From the NCBI RefSeq assembly GCF_963678635.1, contig NC_087071.1:31114141-31178140 (forward strand): 64,000 bases of DNA. The letters run 5' to 3'. Position numbers and translations under genes: made by a program. The notes below the pieces were generated by a model. The model was given only the letters and a program-made list of their open reading frames with translations, had not been told where the DNA came from and made no database searches. Shown here one piece after another: positions 10,323 to 19,930 of the stretch (position 1 is the stretch's first letter; each line of letters begins with the position of its first letter). This stretch comes from Symsagittifera roscoffensis. Its lineage: Eukaryota > Xenacoelomorpha > Acoela > Convolutidae.

Positions 10323-11348
10323 TCAATTGTTAGGTGGAATCTGACGAGTCAGGTTGAACGGGCTCTCAGTAGCAAATGATTGTCGCTGACAGATTTTGTT
10401 CAGTGAAGAAAGATCGACGGTTCGCCACGGCGTGCCATCTTGCTTCCTGGTCAACACCATTCGCTGACACCAGGTGACCGGTTCGCCGTACGGTACCTTC
10501 TCAATCACTCCTAGGGCCTTGTCTCGGATAAGATCAGCTTGCACTTTCTGCTGCCAGTGTACCGGCACTACTGCAGCTGTGTGAACAGCCCGTGGCACTG
10601 CCCTCTCGCTCAGGTGAATCTCAACAGATGGGCCTTTCATTGAGGGTAGAGGCCGATGATGGCATGTGTTGAACGTTGACCCGGCGAACTCCTTCGTCGG
10701 CCACTCGCGCATCTCTGCGTTGTTGCTCGGTGTGCATTGCAACGGCAGCGACCGAGGACGCTTGAGTAATTCCGTCCGCCTTGAGCACCAACAATGGTGG
10801 CTGGCTTCACTGGACATGCAACCTGCATTGGCTTCCCTCGAGATCTCTATGACCTGAACCGCTGCGCGATTCGCCTCCTGGGTGTTCCGCCTGGTGGCTG
10901 CAAAATCTCCTGGAATAATGCCCAATTTCACCATTGATTTGAAAGAAAAATAGAAGCCCACCACATATTGACTTATGTATGTCATCTCACGGGTCTCCAC
11001 TTGAGTATCTTCGTTGCTCCTGCAGGTCATGAGCACATGAACTGCTCCACAGATGCTTATGCCAGGTTTGTTGGCAGCCTTCGTCTCAACTGTCACTGGT
11101 AGCAATTGATCCCTTCGGATTCCAGCCTTAAGACATTCTCTCAGGGACCACAAAGATGACTCTACCTCTGAATCGGCCATCGCATCGACATTGACATTGG
11201 GCAGGTTCGGTGCCACAGCTCCAAACGCGTCGTAATCAATTTGATCTAATGACAGGTGCAGCGTAACAATGGGGTGCTCGCGCAATCTGGCTCTACGCCA
11301 CTGGCCCCTGCTAAAGATGTGTTTTTTGAGCTCTTTAGGCGATCCCAC
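10323..11348 (-). pseudogene. Protease-linker and reverse-transcriptase fingers (small Ty3/gypsy)
   Basis: A 341-codon open frame. The last third carries 'ALGVIEKVPYGEPVTWCQRM' and 'WRTVDLSSLNKICQRQS', the finger motifs of a gypsy reverse transcriptase (R-VDL--LN). The first part matches the region after the protease, with 'TREMTYISQYVVGFYFS' and 'LGIIPGDF'. A Cys/His cluster at 'CMSSEASHHCWC' lies between. Homology ends at 'SPFNLTRQIP', where the palm deletion begins. No DTG/DSG protease box was found, so the protease is lost or lies in another frame. Confidence 0.6.
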
Positions 11349-11506
11349 TGACTGTACCCCGACCTCGCCAACACCCTCCGACTGAAGCGACAGTAACTTC
11401 CAACCTCCCTGCGACTACCCTGGGCACGGTAGATTTCTAGGCAAAGCTCGTGTGGCTCAAATTCCATCTACCCGAAAAGTTCGTGGTCATAGATAGGCGT
11501 GAAGCA

Positions 11507-11654
11507 TGAAGAAAACTCCTTGTTGATTACAACGTCAATTCAAACAACGTTTCACACAAAATCTGAAAAAAAACAAACAACGGTAACTTACAAGTTAAAG
11601 GAACTTTATATAAACACAAGCCGTGTCTATACATACAGGAGCCGCGAGCATACA
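11507..11654 (-). mobile_element. 5' LTR of the small Ty3/gypsy element
   Basis: It runs from TGAAGAAAACTCC to CATACA in plus-strand reading and is about 60-70% identical to 7560-7689 over the first 80 bp. On the minus strand it has a TATATAAAG box near its start, a plausible promoter element. I see no convincing tRNA primer-binding site next to it. Confidence 0.55.
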
Positions 11655-11689
11655 CTAAAAAACTAGTTTGACATTTTGTATTTCAGCTG

Positions 11690-11905
11690 GTTTCGAATTT
11701 TGTTTTCTCGTTTTAAAACATACGAAATTTATAAAATAAAATAATTTTTCCGTGAAACTGGTTAAAGAATGTGAAAAAATTGGGATAAAAATTCGGGCAT
11801 GTTTTGGAGAACAAAAAATTTCCCGTAACAAAATTTTCAGAAAATCGTTAAATATTTATAAAATTTTCTTGGAAACTCATAAGCTTTAATGATAATGGGT
11901 GGTTC
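11690..11905 (+). repeat. Dispersed AT-rich repeat, copy 2
   Basis: It aligns with 4860-5100 in the same orientation. Shared landmarks are TTTTCCGTGAAACT/GGCCCGTGAAACT, 'GGGCATGTTTTGGAGAAC' and the AAAATTTC run. The 6.6-kb interval between the copies contains the Penelope ruin and the small Ty3/gypsy element. Confidence 0.55.
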
Positions 11906-11927
11906 TTTGCCACTAAAAAAAAGGGTG

Positions 11928-13390
11928 GTCTAAATATCAAGCTACCTTCTGACTATGAGAATTTTATAGATTGATCAATTAAAAAACGCCAGTCCTAGAC
12001 AGATACGACCCAGTAACAGCTATATCTGAGCAAGAAAAAATCTATACGGAAACTAAAACACTCAAAAGTGAAAGAACAAACCAAAAGAGAACTAACATTT
12101 TGAACATCTTGAGCGACAATGAAAAATACGCACTTGAGATGGTCTCCGCAAAAGGAGCCTCAAACTGGTTAAATGCACTTCCTGCTAGCAGATATAATTT
12201 GAACCTGAATAAATCTGAATTCCGGGATGGAATTGATCTCAGATATGGATGGGAAACAACCAACAATCCACTCACATGTGCTTAAGGTCAATCTTTTGAC
12301 CTTACGCGCGCGCTTCCCTGTGCAAAGAGTGGAAACACCCACATGAGGCATAACGAAACCAGAGATACCTTTGCCAACCTCATGAGAGAGGTTTGCTTTG
12401 ATGTTGAAATCGAGCCAAAACTTCAGTCGTTGCAAGGCGAGAGCTTTGTCAACACTTCAACCACAACTGATGAAGACGCTCGACTAGATGTAAAAGCAAG
12501 TGGATTATGGGGCTCAAGGTTTAGCCGAAACTTTTTTGATGTCAAATTCTTCAAACAGCACGCGAAAATTTCACGAAGAAAACTGAAAGACGCCTATAAG
12601 TACCACGAATCACTAAAAAACTCAAAATGCCAACAGAGAATTTTACAAGTCGAACAGAGCAACTTCTGCCCGCTCATTACTGGCTGCACTCGTGGGGCCG
12701 CACCAGCAATTACTCGGACAATGCAGCGCATAGCTGAACAACTTAGTGAAAAAAGGCATGAAAGCTATGCAAAAACAATAAACTATGTAAGATACATTCA
12801 CATGAGGCACAACGAAATCAAGGATACCTTTGTCACCCTCATGAGAGAGGTTTGCTTCGCTGTTAGAAAACGAACCAAAACTTCAATCGTGGCAAGGCGA
12901 GAGCTTTGTCATCATTTCAACTACAACTGTTGAAGACGCTCGACTAGATGTAAAACCAAATGAATTATGGGGCTGAAGGTTTAGCCGAACCTTTTTTGAT
13001 GTCAAATTCTTCAACCCGCACGCGAAAACTTCGAGAAGAATACTGAAAGACGCCTATAAGTACCACGAATCACTAGAAAACTCAAAATACCAACAGAGAA
13101 TTTTAGAAGTCGAACAGAGCAACTTCTGCCCGCTCCTTTTTGGCTGCACTTGTGGTGCCGCACCGGCAGCTACTCGGACAATGCAGCGCATAGCTGAAAA
13201 AGGCATGAAAGCTACGCAGAAACAATAAACTATATAAGAACTAAGGTAAGCTTTGCGCTGCTCAGGAGCGCTATTCTTTGTATAAGAGGTTGCAGATCAC
13301 TGCGTAAGATGCAATTCATAGACAATTTAATAAGTGCTGTTGTAGAGGAGTCACGGCTGAAGTAATGTGCCAATCCCCCGGATTGGCGCA
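11928..13390 (+). pseudogene. C-terminal part of a reverse-transcriptase element with nuclease-like domain ('RHNExRD' family)
   Basis: It starts with a 'GGLNIKLPSDYENF' piece, which corresponds to the LGGLGI-type end of a reverse-transcriptase ORF. Next come 'SAKGASNWLNALPASRYN', 'FRDGIDLRYGW' and 'MRHNETRDTFANLMREVC', then 'EDARLDVKASGLWG' and 'FFDVKFFKQHAK'. I know this set as the conserved C-terminal domain of some metazoan non-LTR-like ORFs. The ARLD...FFDVK pair looks like a PD-(D/E)xK nuclease core, but that is inference. The final 'SFALLRSAILCIRGCRSL' segment (13250-13290) closes the protein. Frameshifts occur at about 12284 and 12930, and part of the domain is duplicated. Confidence 0.55.
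12341..13258 (+). repeat. 459-bp tandem duplication inside the RHNExRD fragment
   Basis: ACATGAGGCATAACGAAACC at 12341 recurs as ACATGAGGCACAACGAAATC at 12800, and the two units stay alignable to about 13230. The offset is 459 bp, 153 codons, so the frame would have been kept. The second unit has extra stops (for example TGGGGCTGA near 12970). The copies differ at a few percent of sites. Confidence 0.75.
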
Positions 13391-13489
13391 GCGGAACCTT
13401 CCGTCGCAGCACGAAAACATCATTAGAGGACTTAGTGGTTATATATTGATGTGAAGGAGGCTAGAATATTCGAAAAAAAAAATTTTAGA

Positions 13490-14249
13490 AAAATTCGAAT
13501 TGCGACGCTACATTTCAGAAAAATGCAGAAAGGGCCGAGTTTAGCCAAAGAAAAGACGACAAACACAACAACAACCAAATTAGCGAGAGACAGACGGTCA
13601 AGAAAATTGACAGAAAAAAATGAAGCCTCTTATCGTGACGATCACGCGCGATAAGACACTTAACTGAAGTAATTAGCCAGAAAGGAGGCTTCAGTGGGGC
13701 AGACGGAAGGTGCAGAACCCTCCCGTGCCACGAAGTTAGAGTGAAAATGACGTTGTTACTGGAAGAGCGCGGAGGTGGAGGCTGGGCCCCCAGAAACTGG
13801 CATATGGTGAAAAACAATAGTAAAAAACTTTTTGGCTACTCTGATGTCCTGAACATTTGAATTAACACCGGTATTACTTGCTATTTTAGGTTATGAGTAG
13901 CTTAGAAGAGGAAAGGGCCAATCCATCTCCAATGGATTTATTATAGAACTGTCACCAAAAACATAGTAAAGAAGGATATTCGAGCCGTCTTTTCAACAGC
14001 AATAACGTAGTCTGGGGATCCGAGACCCAGCTATGTGGTTGTCTTCGCATGTCAACGGAAGCTGATTAAAAGTAGTTTGACTTGGCCTGAAAATGGTAAC
14101 TTTTTACTTAGCCCGAAACAGACCAAAAAATCACTTGGCTAGGTCGAGATGGTGAAAAACGAGTAGATTTTAGATAACTGACGCTGGCCAGTCGTCTATA
14201 GGTTTTTTTCTACGCTCCGTCACTGTGTAGTATTTGGGCGAATGTTACA
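13490..14249 (+). mobile_element. Diverged family-A-like LTR at the left end of the giant element
   Basis: It is colinear with the 3' LTR at 31084-32011. Shared points are the ACATTTC-AGAAA-GCAGAAA-GGCC block, AAAGAAAAGACGACAAACAC against AAAAGAACGAAGAAACACAG, GTCTGGGGATCCGAGACCCA against GTCTGGGGATACTGAGACCC, GCCAGTCGTCT, and the end GGGCGAATGTTACA. It is far more diverged than two LTRs of one recent insertion should be, so it may belong to an older relative. The left limit is unclear. It contains hairpins CTTATCG/CGATAAG (13629-13655) and GAAGCCTC/GAGGCTTC (13622-13692). Confidence 0.55.
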
Positions 14250-14414
14250 TAAATACCTTTCAGGACAATGCATTAAATGCTGACTTGGTTTAATTCCTGT
14301 GCTATTGTTTATTGATGTAATTATTTAATGCTGGTATGGGCCCTATCCAGCTTGTGCACGATCGTACCTAAACGGAAAGGCCCATTTAAGAATTTACTAT
14401 TTTAATTGTTTTGA
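14250..14414 (+). other. Short leader without visible gag or primer-binding site
   Basis: Only 165 bp separate the LTR end from the pre-protease frame. I see no TGG-starting primer-binding site near 14250 and no gag. A deletion here, or a junction between two different elements, is likely. Confidence 0.4.
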
Positions 14415-14798
14415 TTGGAAAACTATTTTTGTTTGAAATACTTTGAGTTGTTGTTGGAAATATTTTATGATCGCCAACCGGACGGCACCCCGATAATCTC
14501 AGTGGCTGGACACCAGGTAATAAGAAATCTGAGTGAACCATCCGAGTTCACTTTAATGCATTTGGACACATATGCAGATTATCTGACGCAGGTGGAGCCA
14601 CGCACCGAGTCGAGAGCTGTGCGAGCACTACTAACGACGGGTGGCCCTCGCATGAAGAAACTTCATGGACGCTACCTAGAGGTCTATGGGCCGTATCAAA
14701 TAATGCTGAACGTGGATGGAATCAGTATCTACACCAGGACTTATGTAACAATAGATGATGACCAAATGGTGAAGAGGAACTCAAAGTCCGCAGGATAG
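14415..14798 (+). pseudogene. Pre-protease region of block 1
   Basis: The readable part starts around 'RQPDGTPIISVAGHQVIR' and goes on with 'LHGRYLEVYGPYQIMLNVDG', a segment that precedes the protease in this group of elements. It ends in a frameshift near 14770, after which the protease frame takes over within a few bases. No nucleic-acid-binding zinc knuckle is visible. Confidence 0.55.
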
Positions 14799-14809
14799 GC
14801 CATGACGCC

Positions 14810-15619
14810 ATGATGAAACAAGCTGCAGTACACATTGGGTATGAAGCAGATGTGACCGCACATCTGCTCGACACCAACGGAACAAAACTCGGAGTCACAG
14901 GGCTTCTGGACACAGGAGCGGTAGTGAGTGTGATGCCGATAAAAACTTGGGAAAGAATGGGCTTCACGCGGGAAGATCTAATTCCAACGAATCTCCGACT
15001 GGCCGCCGCCAATCGAGGAGCTATCTACGTGGCCGGAAAAACGCCAATAACGGTCCTCCACATGGGAGGACGGGATCTTTGGATGAGCTTCCTAGTGGTA
15101 GAGAATCTGGACGACGCCGACCAATTCATCTTGGGCCGGGATTTTGTCAGGAATTTTGACGTGATGATTGACTTGAACAACGGTCTTATACGGATTAGAA
15201 ATCCGGACCGAAAGTATGTTAAGAGACTAATTAATAGGATAATAACAGACGAAAACAAGGTATCAATTTTTTTGGATAGAAAAGTAAAATTACAACCAGG
15301 ACAAGCTGTGGTTGCAATTTTTTGACTGACAAATTTGAATTCGTTAAGTGATAGTAAACAGGTTTGCTTAGTACCGAATCCAAATAGTCAGAATTCGGTG
15401 ATTTTAGGCCGGAGCTTCTCGGTAACGCGAAACGGACTGTGTGTCAGTGTGTTGTTGAACACACTGGACACCACGGTTTCAATCCAGCGTGGAAAGAAGC
15501 TTGGCTACGCTTTGCCGATGAGGACCGACTATGAGGAGACACAAAACTTCAAGAAATATAGTGTGAAAGACTGTCCTTATCATGCCAATAAAGATAAAAT
15601 TTTAAAGAGGATTAATTAA
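14810..15619 (+). pseudogene. Retropepsin-type aspartic protease of block 1
   Basis: The frame from 14810 has the active-site loop 'LLDTGAVVSVMP' (DTGA at residues 34-37) and the second hallmark 'FILGRDF' (residues 107-112), both as expected for a retroviral-type protease that matures the polyprotein as a dimer. A TGA at 15323 interrupts the frame, and the same frame resumes to a TAA at 15617 with 'SVLLNTLDTTVSIQRGKKLG', the linker to the reverse transcriptase. The reverse transcriptase then continues in another frame. The protease core itself looks intact. Confidence 0.75.
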
Positions 15620-15657
15620 TTAAAATCTATTCATAAAATGTTTTCAATTTACCGGTT

Positions 15658-18057
15658 TTGCCAGCGATAGAACATTTAAAAGGGAAAATAGGTGAGGGAG
15701 ATTTCGAAAAATTACGGGACCTCCTAAATCGGAACGCAGATGTATTTTCAAAACATAAGGCGGATATCGGTTGTTGTAATTTCGTCGAACACGAAATCGA
15801 ACTAGAAGAAGGCGCCGTTCCCCATAGGGAAGGCGCAAGACGAATGACGCCTCACAAATTGGAAGCGTACCGAGCGGAAGTAGAAATGTTGCTTGAATAC
15901 GACATGAACCCTCGAAATCGCCATGGGCTTGCGGGGGTAGTAATGGCGAAAAAGAAAGGGGAGCAGCTTAGATTTTGTTGCGACTTTCGTTACTTGAACG
16001 CGGTAACGATAAAAGATGCGTACCCGATACCGCGAATAGACGAGAGCCTATCTAAGCTTGGTGATGCCAAGTTCTTCACCACATTGGACTTAGGTTCTGC
16101 CTTCTGGCAGGTCTCTCTGCGGAAGAAGGACAGAGAGAAAACCGGATTCGCGTGCGAATTGGGATTGTACCAGTGGAAGAGGACGCCCTTCGGCTTGGAC
16201 GCCCTTCGGCGAGGACGCCCTTCGGCAACGGCCACTTTTCAAAGACTGATGGCTCAGGCTTTGACGAGAGTGACCAAGAAGTACGGGAACCTCGTGATGT
16301 GTTACGTGGATGGCGTGGTCATAGCGACACCGACCCTGGAAGACCACATTGATAGACTCGATGAGGTCTTTGGATGCATGAAAAGAGCTGGATTGAAGTG
16401 CAAACCATCGAAATGTGAAATCCTTAGGGATTCGATTAAGTACCTAGGAAGAATGGTGGATAGGCATGGTGTCAGGCCGGACCCGGAAGCACTGGAAGCA
16501 GTGTTGACATGGAAGGCCCCCAGAACGGACACACAGCTGCTGAGCTTCCTAGGGTTTGCCAATTACTACCGAGAATTCATAAAAGGATACGCGGACAAGG
16601 TGTATTCGATGCAGAAGCTGATGCGCAACAAGGGGAAGAAGTTCGAACGGAACGATGAGGCACAGGTTGCTTTCGAGAACATAAAGCGGGAACTGTGCGA
16701 AGCGCCAGTGCTGGGCATGCCTACAGAAAAGGGCATGTACGTTCTCGACACAGACGCATCGGTGGTAGCCATCTCAGGAATCTTGCATCAAGAGCAAGAA
16801 TGGAACGGAAGAACAGTTCTCCGTCCCATTGCATACGGCAGCAAGGTCTTGAGTGACACAGAGATGAAATATGGCGCACCATGGCGCACCTTCGTGGAAA
16901 AGTACCGTGCATACTTGGGGAGCGCTCCCTTCAAGTTACGCGTGGACAACAGAGCGTTATCCTGGTTGAAAACCTACTCGATGGATCAGAGTTATATTGG
17001 TAGATGGATAGTCAGATTGGATGGCTACCATATGATAATCGAACATAGGATGCGTGATAAACACCACAATGCTGACAGCCTCAGCAAGAAAACTGAGTTT
17101 TATGAAAGATTGGAACAGAAGCAGGCCAATCAGGCGGAAATAAAAGAGGGATTCTCTTTTCTGGACAAAGAAACTTATGAAGCGCTTCCCTTAACGAGAT
17201 GGTTGGATAAGTCTGGACATCCAATTCCAGGGCACCCTGAGTTACCTGTAGAGAAAGCAGCCGAGATAAAGATCCTATCCAAGGAGGACCCAGTCCCCTT
17301 GGATCTGTTGCTGCGCTCAAACCTGGTCCAGCAAGAACTCTCTCGCATGAACATAAACAGCCTCTCATTATTGGATAAAACGGTGCAAGTCACACCGCAA
17401 GTGATGCGGATGCTGGGTGGATTGTTAGAAAGAGAAGTGACCAGAGATGACCCCGAGTGGACAGCAGCAGTGGCATCGCTAACAGTTAGTGAGAAGGTGA
17501 AGATCATGCCGTCCAGACGACAGCACGAAGAGAACGAGAGGGATTGTAGGACGATAGTTCAGCAACTAGTATCCTCAATACCCCAAGAGATTTTAACCAG
17601 TACTTCTTACGGACAGAAAGAACGGGGGAGCAGCAAGCGAAAGAAAACCGTCACCTTCGTGGACCAGGATGAGGAAGGTAAAAAGGTAGAACAAAATCTG
17701 CTGCAAGACTATTTGTCCGGGGAGAAGGATGATGAGAAGAACCAGCGATCACAAGATCAACACCCGGGACAAGGAAATTTGTCCGGGGAGTCTGAGATAA
17801 ACGAGAAAATTCCTGATGAGAAACAGGACCCAGAGAACAAGGTTTTGTCCGGGGAGTTCAGATGGATGCGAAGAAGGCACAGACATGATCTGGAGGAACG
17901 TGCAGTATCCAGCACAACCTCTTCGACGGATGATGATTCCCGAAACTCAGGAATGGACACCTATTCAGACTGGAACTCGAGTTCAGGATCAGAACTGTCA
18001 GAACTAGCGATACACACGCTACTAGTGGAAACTCGGGCAAGGGACCTGGACAGATAG
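15658..18057 (+). pseudogene. Reverse transcriptase and RNase H of block 1, catalytically dead
   Basis: This 799-codon frame carries Ty3/gypsy reverse transcriptase (about residues 60-300) and RNase H (about 345-480), then a long spacer with 'LTRWLDKSGHPIPGHPELPV'. Visible motifs are 'FCCDFRYLNAVT', 'FTTLDLGSAFWQ' with its catalytic Asp, 'FLGFANYYREFI', 'YVLDTDASVVAISG' and 'HHNADSLSK'. The polymerase box reads YVDG: the last catalytic Asp is Gly at residue 219 (GGC at 16312). The PFG motif is disrupted by a 16-bp unit repeated three times (16181-16226). In RNase H a 10-bp tandem repeat (16871-16890) replaces the segment with the catalytic Glu. The spacer is acidic and carries three 'LSGE' repeats (codons near 680, 705 and 730). 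The frame ends at a TAG that also sits in frame with the integrase. Confidence 0.85.
16181..16226 (+). repeat. 16-bp unit repeated three times within the reverse transcriptase
   Basis: GGACGCCCTTCGGC begins at 16181, 16197 and 16213. It encodes the conserved PFG motif, so the expansion inserts foreign residues (an 'ALRRGRPS' stretch) just after it. Confidence 0.9.
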
Positions 18058-19176
18058 GTGTACCAGGATCCTGACAGTGATCGCTACCTAATACCAAGCG
18101 AAAGAGTCTTTGACAACGCAGCGGATGACTTGGAGACGATAGCGGTATCGAAACGTTCGATGAGCCTGTTGCCGCAGAAAGAGGTAGTCAGAACTGATCT
18201 TCAGCCGTTTAAACAAGAAACACAGCCGTTGGCGAAGATTTGGTGCGTTAAGATGGAAGAAGACACACACCAGCCCAACGAGCTGAATAGTCAGATGAGG
18301 GTCATGAAGACGTACTTAAAGGCGAGATACCGACTCTCGGATCTTCTAAGGGCGCAGAGAAATGATCGCATGACAAGCAACCTGAAAAGGTGGATCGAGA
18401 ATGGTTCGCCGGATAAAGGGGACCTCGAGGAAGATAGTTATCGCATCCTGAGACAACACTTCATGCAGAAGGAAGGAAGGTTATATTTGAACAAAGACGG
18501 GATTGTGGCTTGTAAGAGAAGAGAAGAAGACAGAGTCCTATACAAGTATAACGCGATAGTGTTACCGCAACTCTATCAGACAGAACTATTAATCAGGTCA
18601 CATGATCAGTTGGGCCATCAGGGGATCGACAAAGTATATCAGAGGATCCTGAAGCGCTTTGAGTGGCCTGGGATGAAAAAGGCATGCGAGAAATGGGTAA
18701 CAGCATGTCTGTCATGCCAGCAGGTCAAGGATCCAAGGAAGTTGCGATTTCCTTTACAATCGATCGAGTCGTCTGAATTTAACGAGGTGGTGCAAATAGA
18801 CCACCAAAAGATACGCATGACAGACAATGGTTATAATCAGGTGCTGGTCATGATAGATCATTTTACGAAGTATGCAGAGGCCGTGCCCTGCATAACTGCC
18901 TCGGCGGAAGAGACATGCGACCACCTGATCAACACGTGGATAGCGAGACATGGTTGTCCGATGACGTTTCAATCGGATAATGGAACAACTTTCGTAGGAG
19001 AGCTTACGAAAGAGCTTATGAGGCGCTCACAGGTCGCTCAGGCTCACTCCACGACATACCACCCTCAGACGAATGGCTTAGTGGAAAGACAGAATAGGAC
19101 GTTAGCATCGATGCTATTGTTCCAGGTACATGGCCGATTGGGACAGATACCTTCCACAGGTGATGGGAGCATATAA
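18058..19176 (+). pseudogene. Integrase zinc domain and DDE core of block 1
   Basis: The frame continues the preceding one after a TAG at 18055. The zinc site is H182-x4-H187 ('HDQLGHQG') and C217-x2-C220 ('CLSCQ'). The catalytic triad is D248 ('VVQIDHQ'), D307 ('QSDNG') and E343 ('NGLVERQNR'), with 35 residues between the second Asp and the Glu, the normal DD(35)E spacing. The core therefore looks intact; its role would be to join the cDNA into chromosomes. The frame is lost at about 19125-19135 by a small deletion, after 'RTLASML'. Confidence 0.85.
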
Positions 19177-19930
19177 CAGCACGCAACACTCCACCACCGG
19201 AGTCAGTTCACACATGATGCTAACTGGGCACGAAAAGTCTTTACCATTAACCTTCTTCTACCCAGAGTATGAGGGAAAGAAAACGTCCCCACAGGTCTAC
19301 GTGAGGGATGTGATCAGACGCCAACAGGAGTTGAACGATTTGTGTAGACGAAACACTCAGCAGGCACAGGCAAGGCAGAGGAAAAGATTCGACAAGAAAG
19401 CAGCTGGTGCAAAGGCTTACTCGATGGGAGACGTATGCGTATTTCAGAACGTTATACCAACAAAAGGGACGAAAAAGCTCCTAAAAAAGTGAAGGGGACC
19501 CTTCATGATTACAGAGGTGCACCAGGAGGGACGCTTTTATAGACTGAGTACTGGCCGAGCCGCCCACTACGAGAACATCAAGCCACACAATCCATCGACA
19601 GAAGACTGGTGTATACCTGCAGACATGGAAGAAGGAGATTATCTAATGATGGATCCTGCTTGTGAGGTCAATGAAAAGGGCACCAGGGAGAAGAACGATG
19701 GAAACGAAGTCGTAGAGGAAGGTACGGATACACCGCTGGACCTGGATCCAAACGAGCAGATCGAAGCGGACGATGAAACATTACCCTACGCAGAGGAAGA
19801 TTGGCAGGATCCCGAACAGATAGAGGTTCCCAAGAACTTGGAACCGGATCTTCCGCTCACGATACAGACTCGTCAGAAGGTGGGACGAGACCAAGAAAGA
19901 AATACAATCCTTACGGTGACAACTTTGTAG
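19130..19930 (+). pseudogene. Integrase C-terminal part of block 1
   Basis: In the shifted frame 'ADWDRYLPQVMGAYNSTQHS' continues the core, followed by 'MLTGHEKSLPLTFFYPEYEG' and a helical, Arg/Gln-rich segment. The SH3-like domain ('FQNVIP', 'GTKKLLKK', then 'RGPFMITEVHQEGRFYRLS') is split by a TGA at 19490 where a Trp would be expected. An acidic linker follows ('ACEVNEKGTREKNDGNE'). At about 19880 the reading frame shifts again into the macro-domain frame. Confidence 0.75.

Larger units (their letters stand above)
7560..11654 (-). mobile_element. Small Ty3/gypsy LTR retrotransposon, minus strand, decayed
   Basis: Direct terminal repeats (7560-7689 and 11507-11654) bracket minus-strand fragments in Ty3/gypsy order: protease-linker region, reverse transcriptase, RNase H, integrase zinc-binding region, integrase core, integrase C-terminal domain. 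At about 4.1 kb it is short for the group. No gag can be seen between the right LTR and the reverse transcriptase, and the reverse-transcriptase palm is partly deleted. No matching 5-bp target duplication is visible (TACAG on the left, CTAAA on the right). It sits between two copies of a dispersed repeat (4860-5100 and 11690-11905). Confidence 0.75.
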
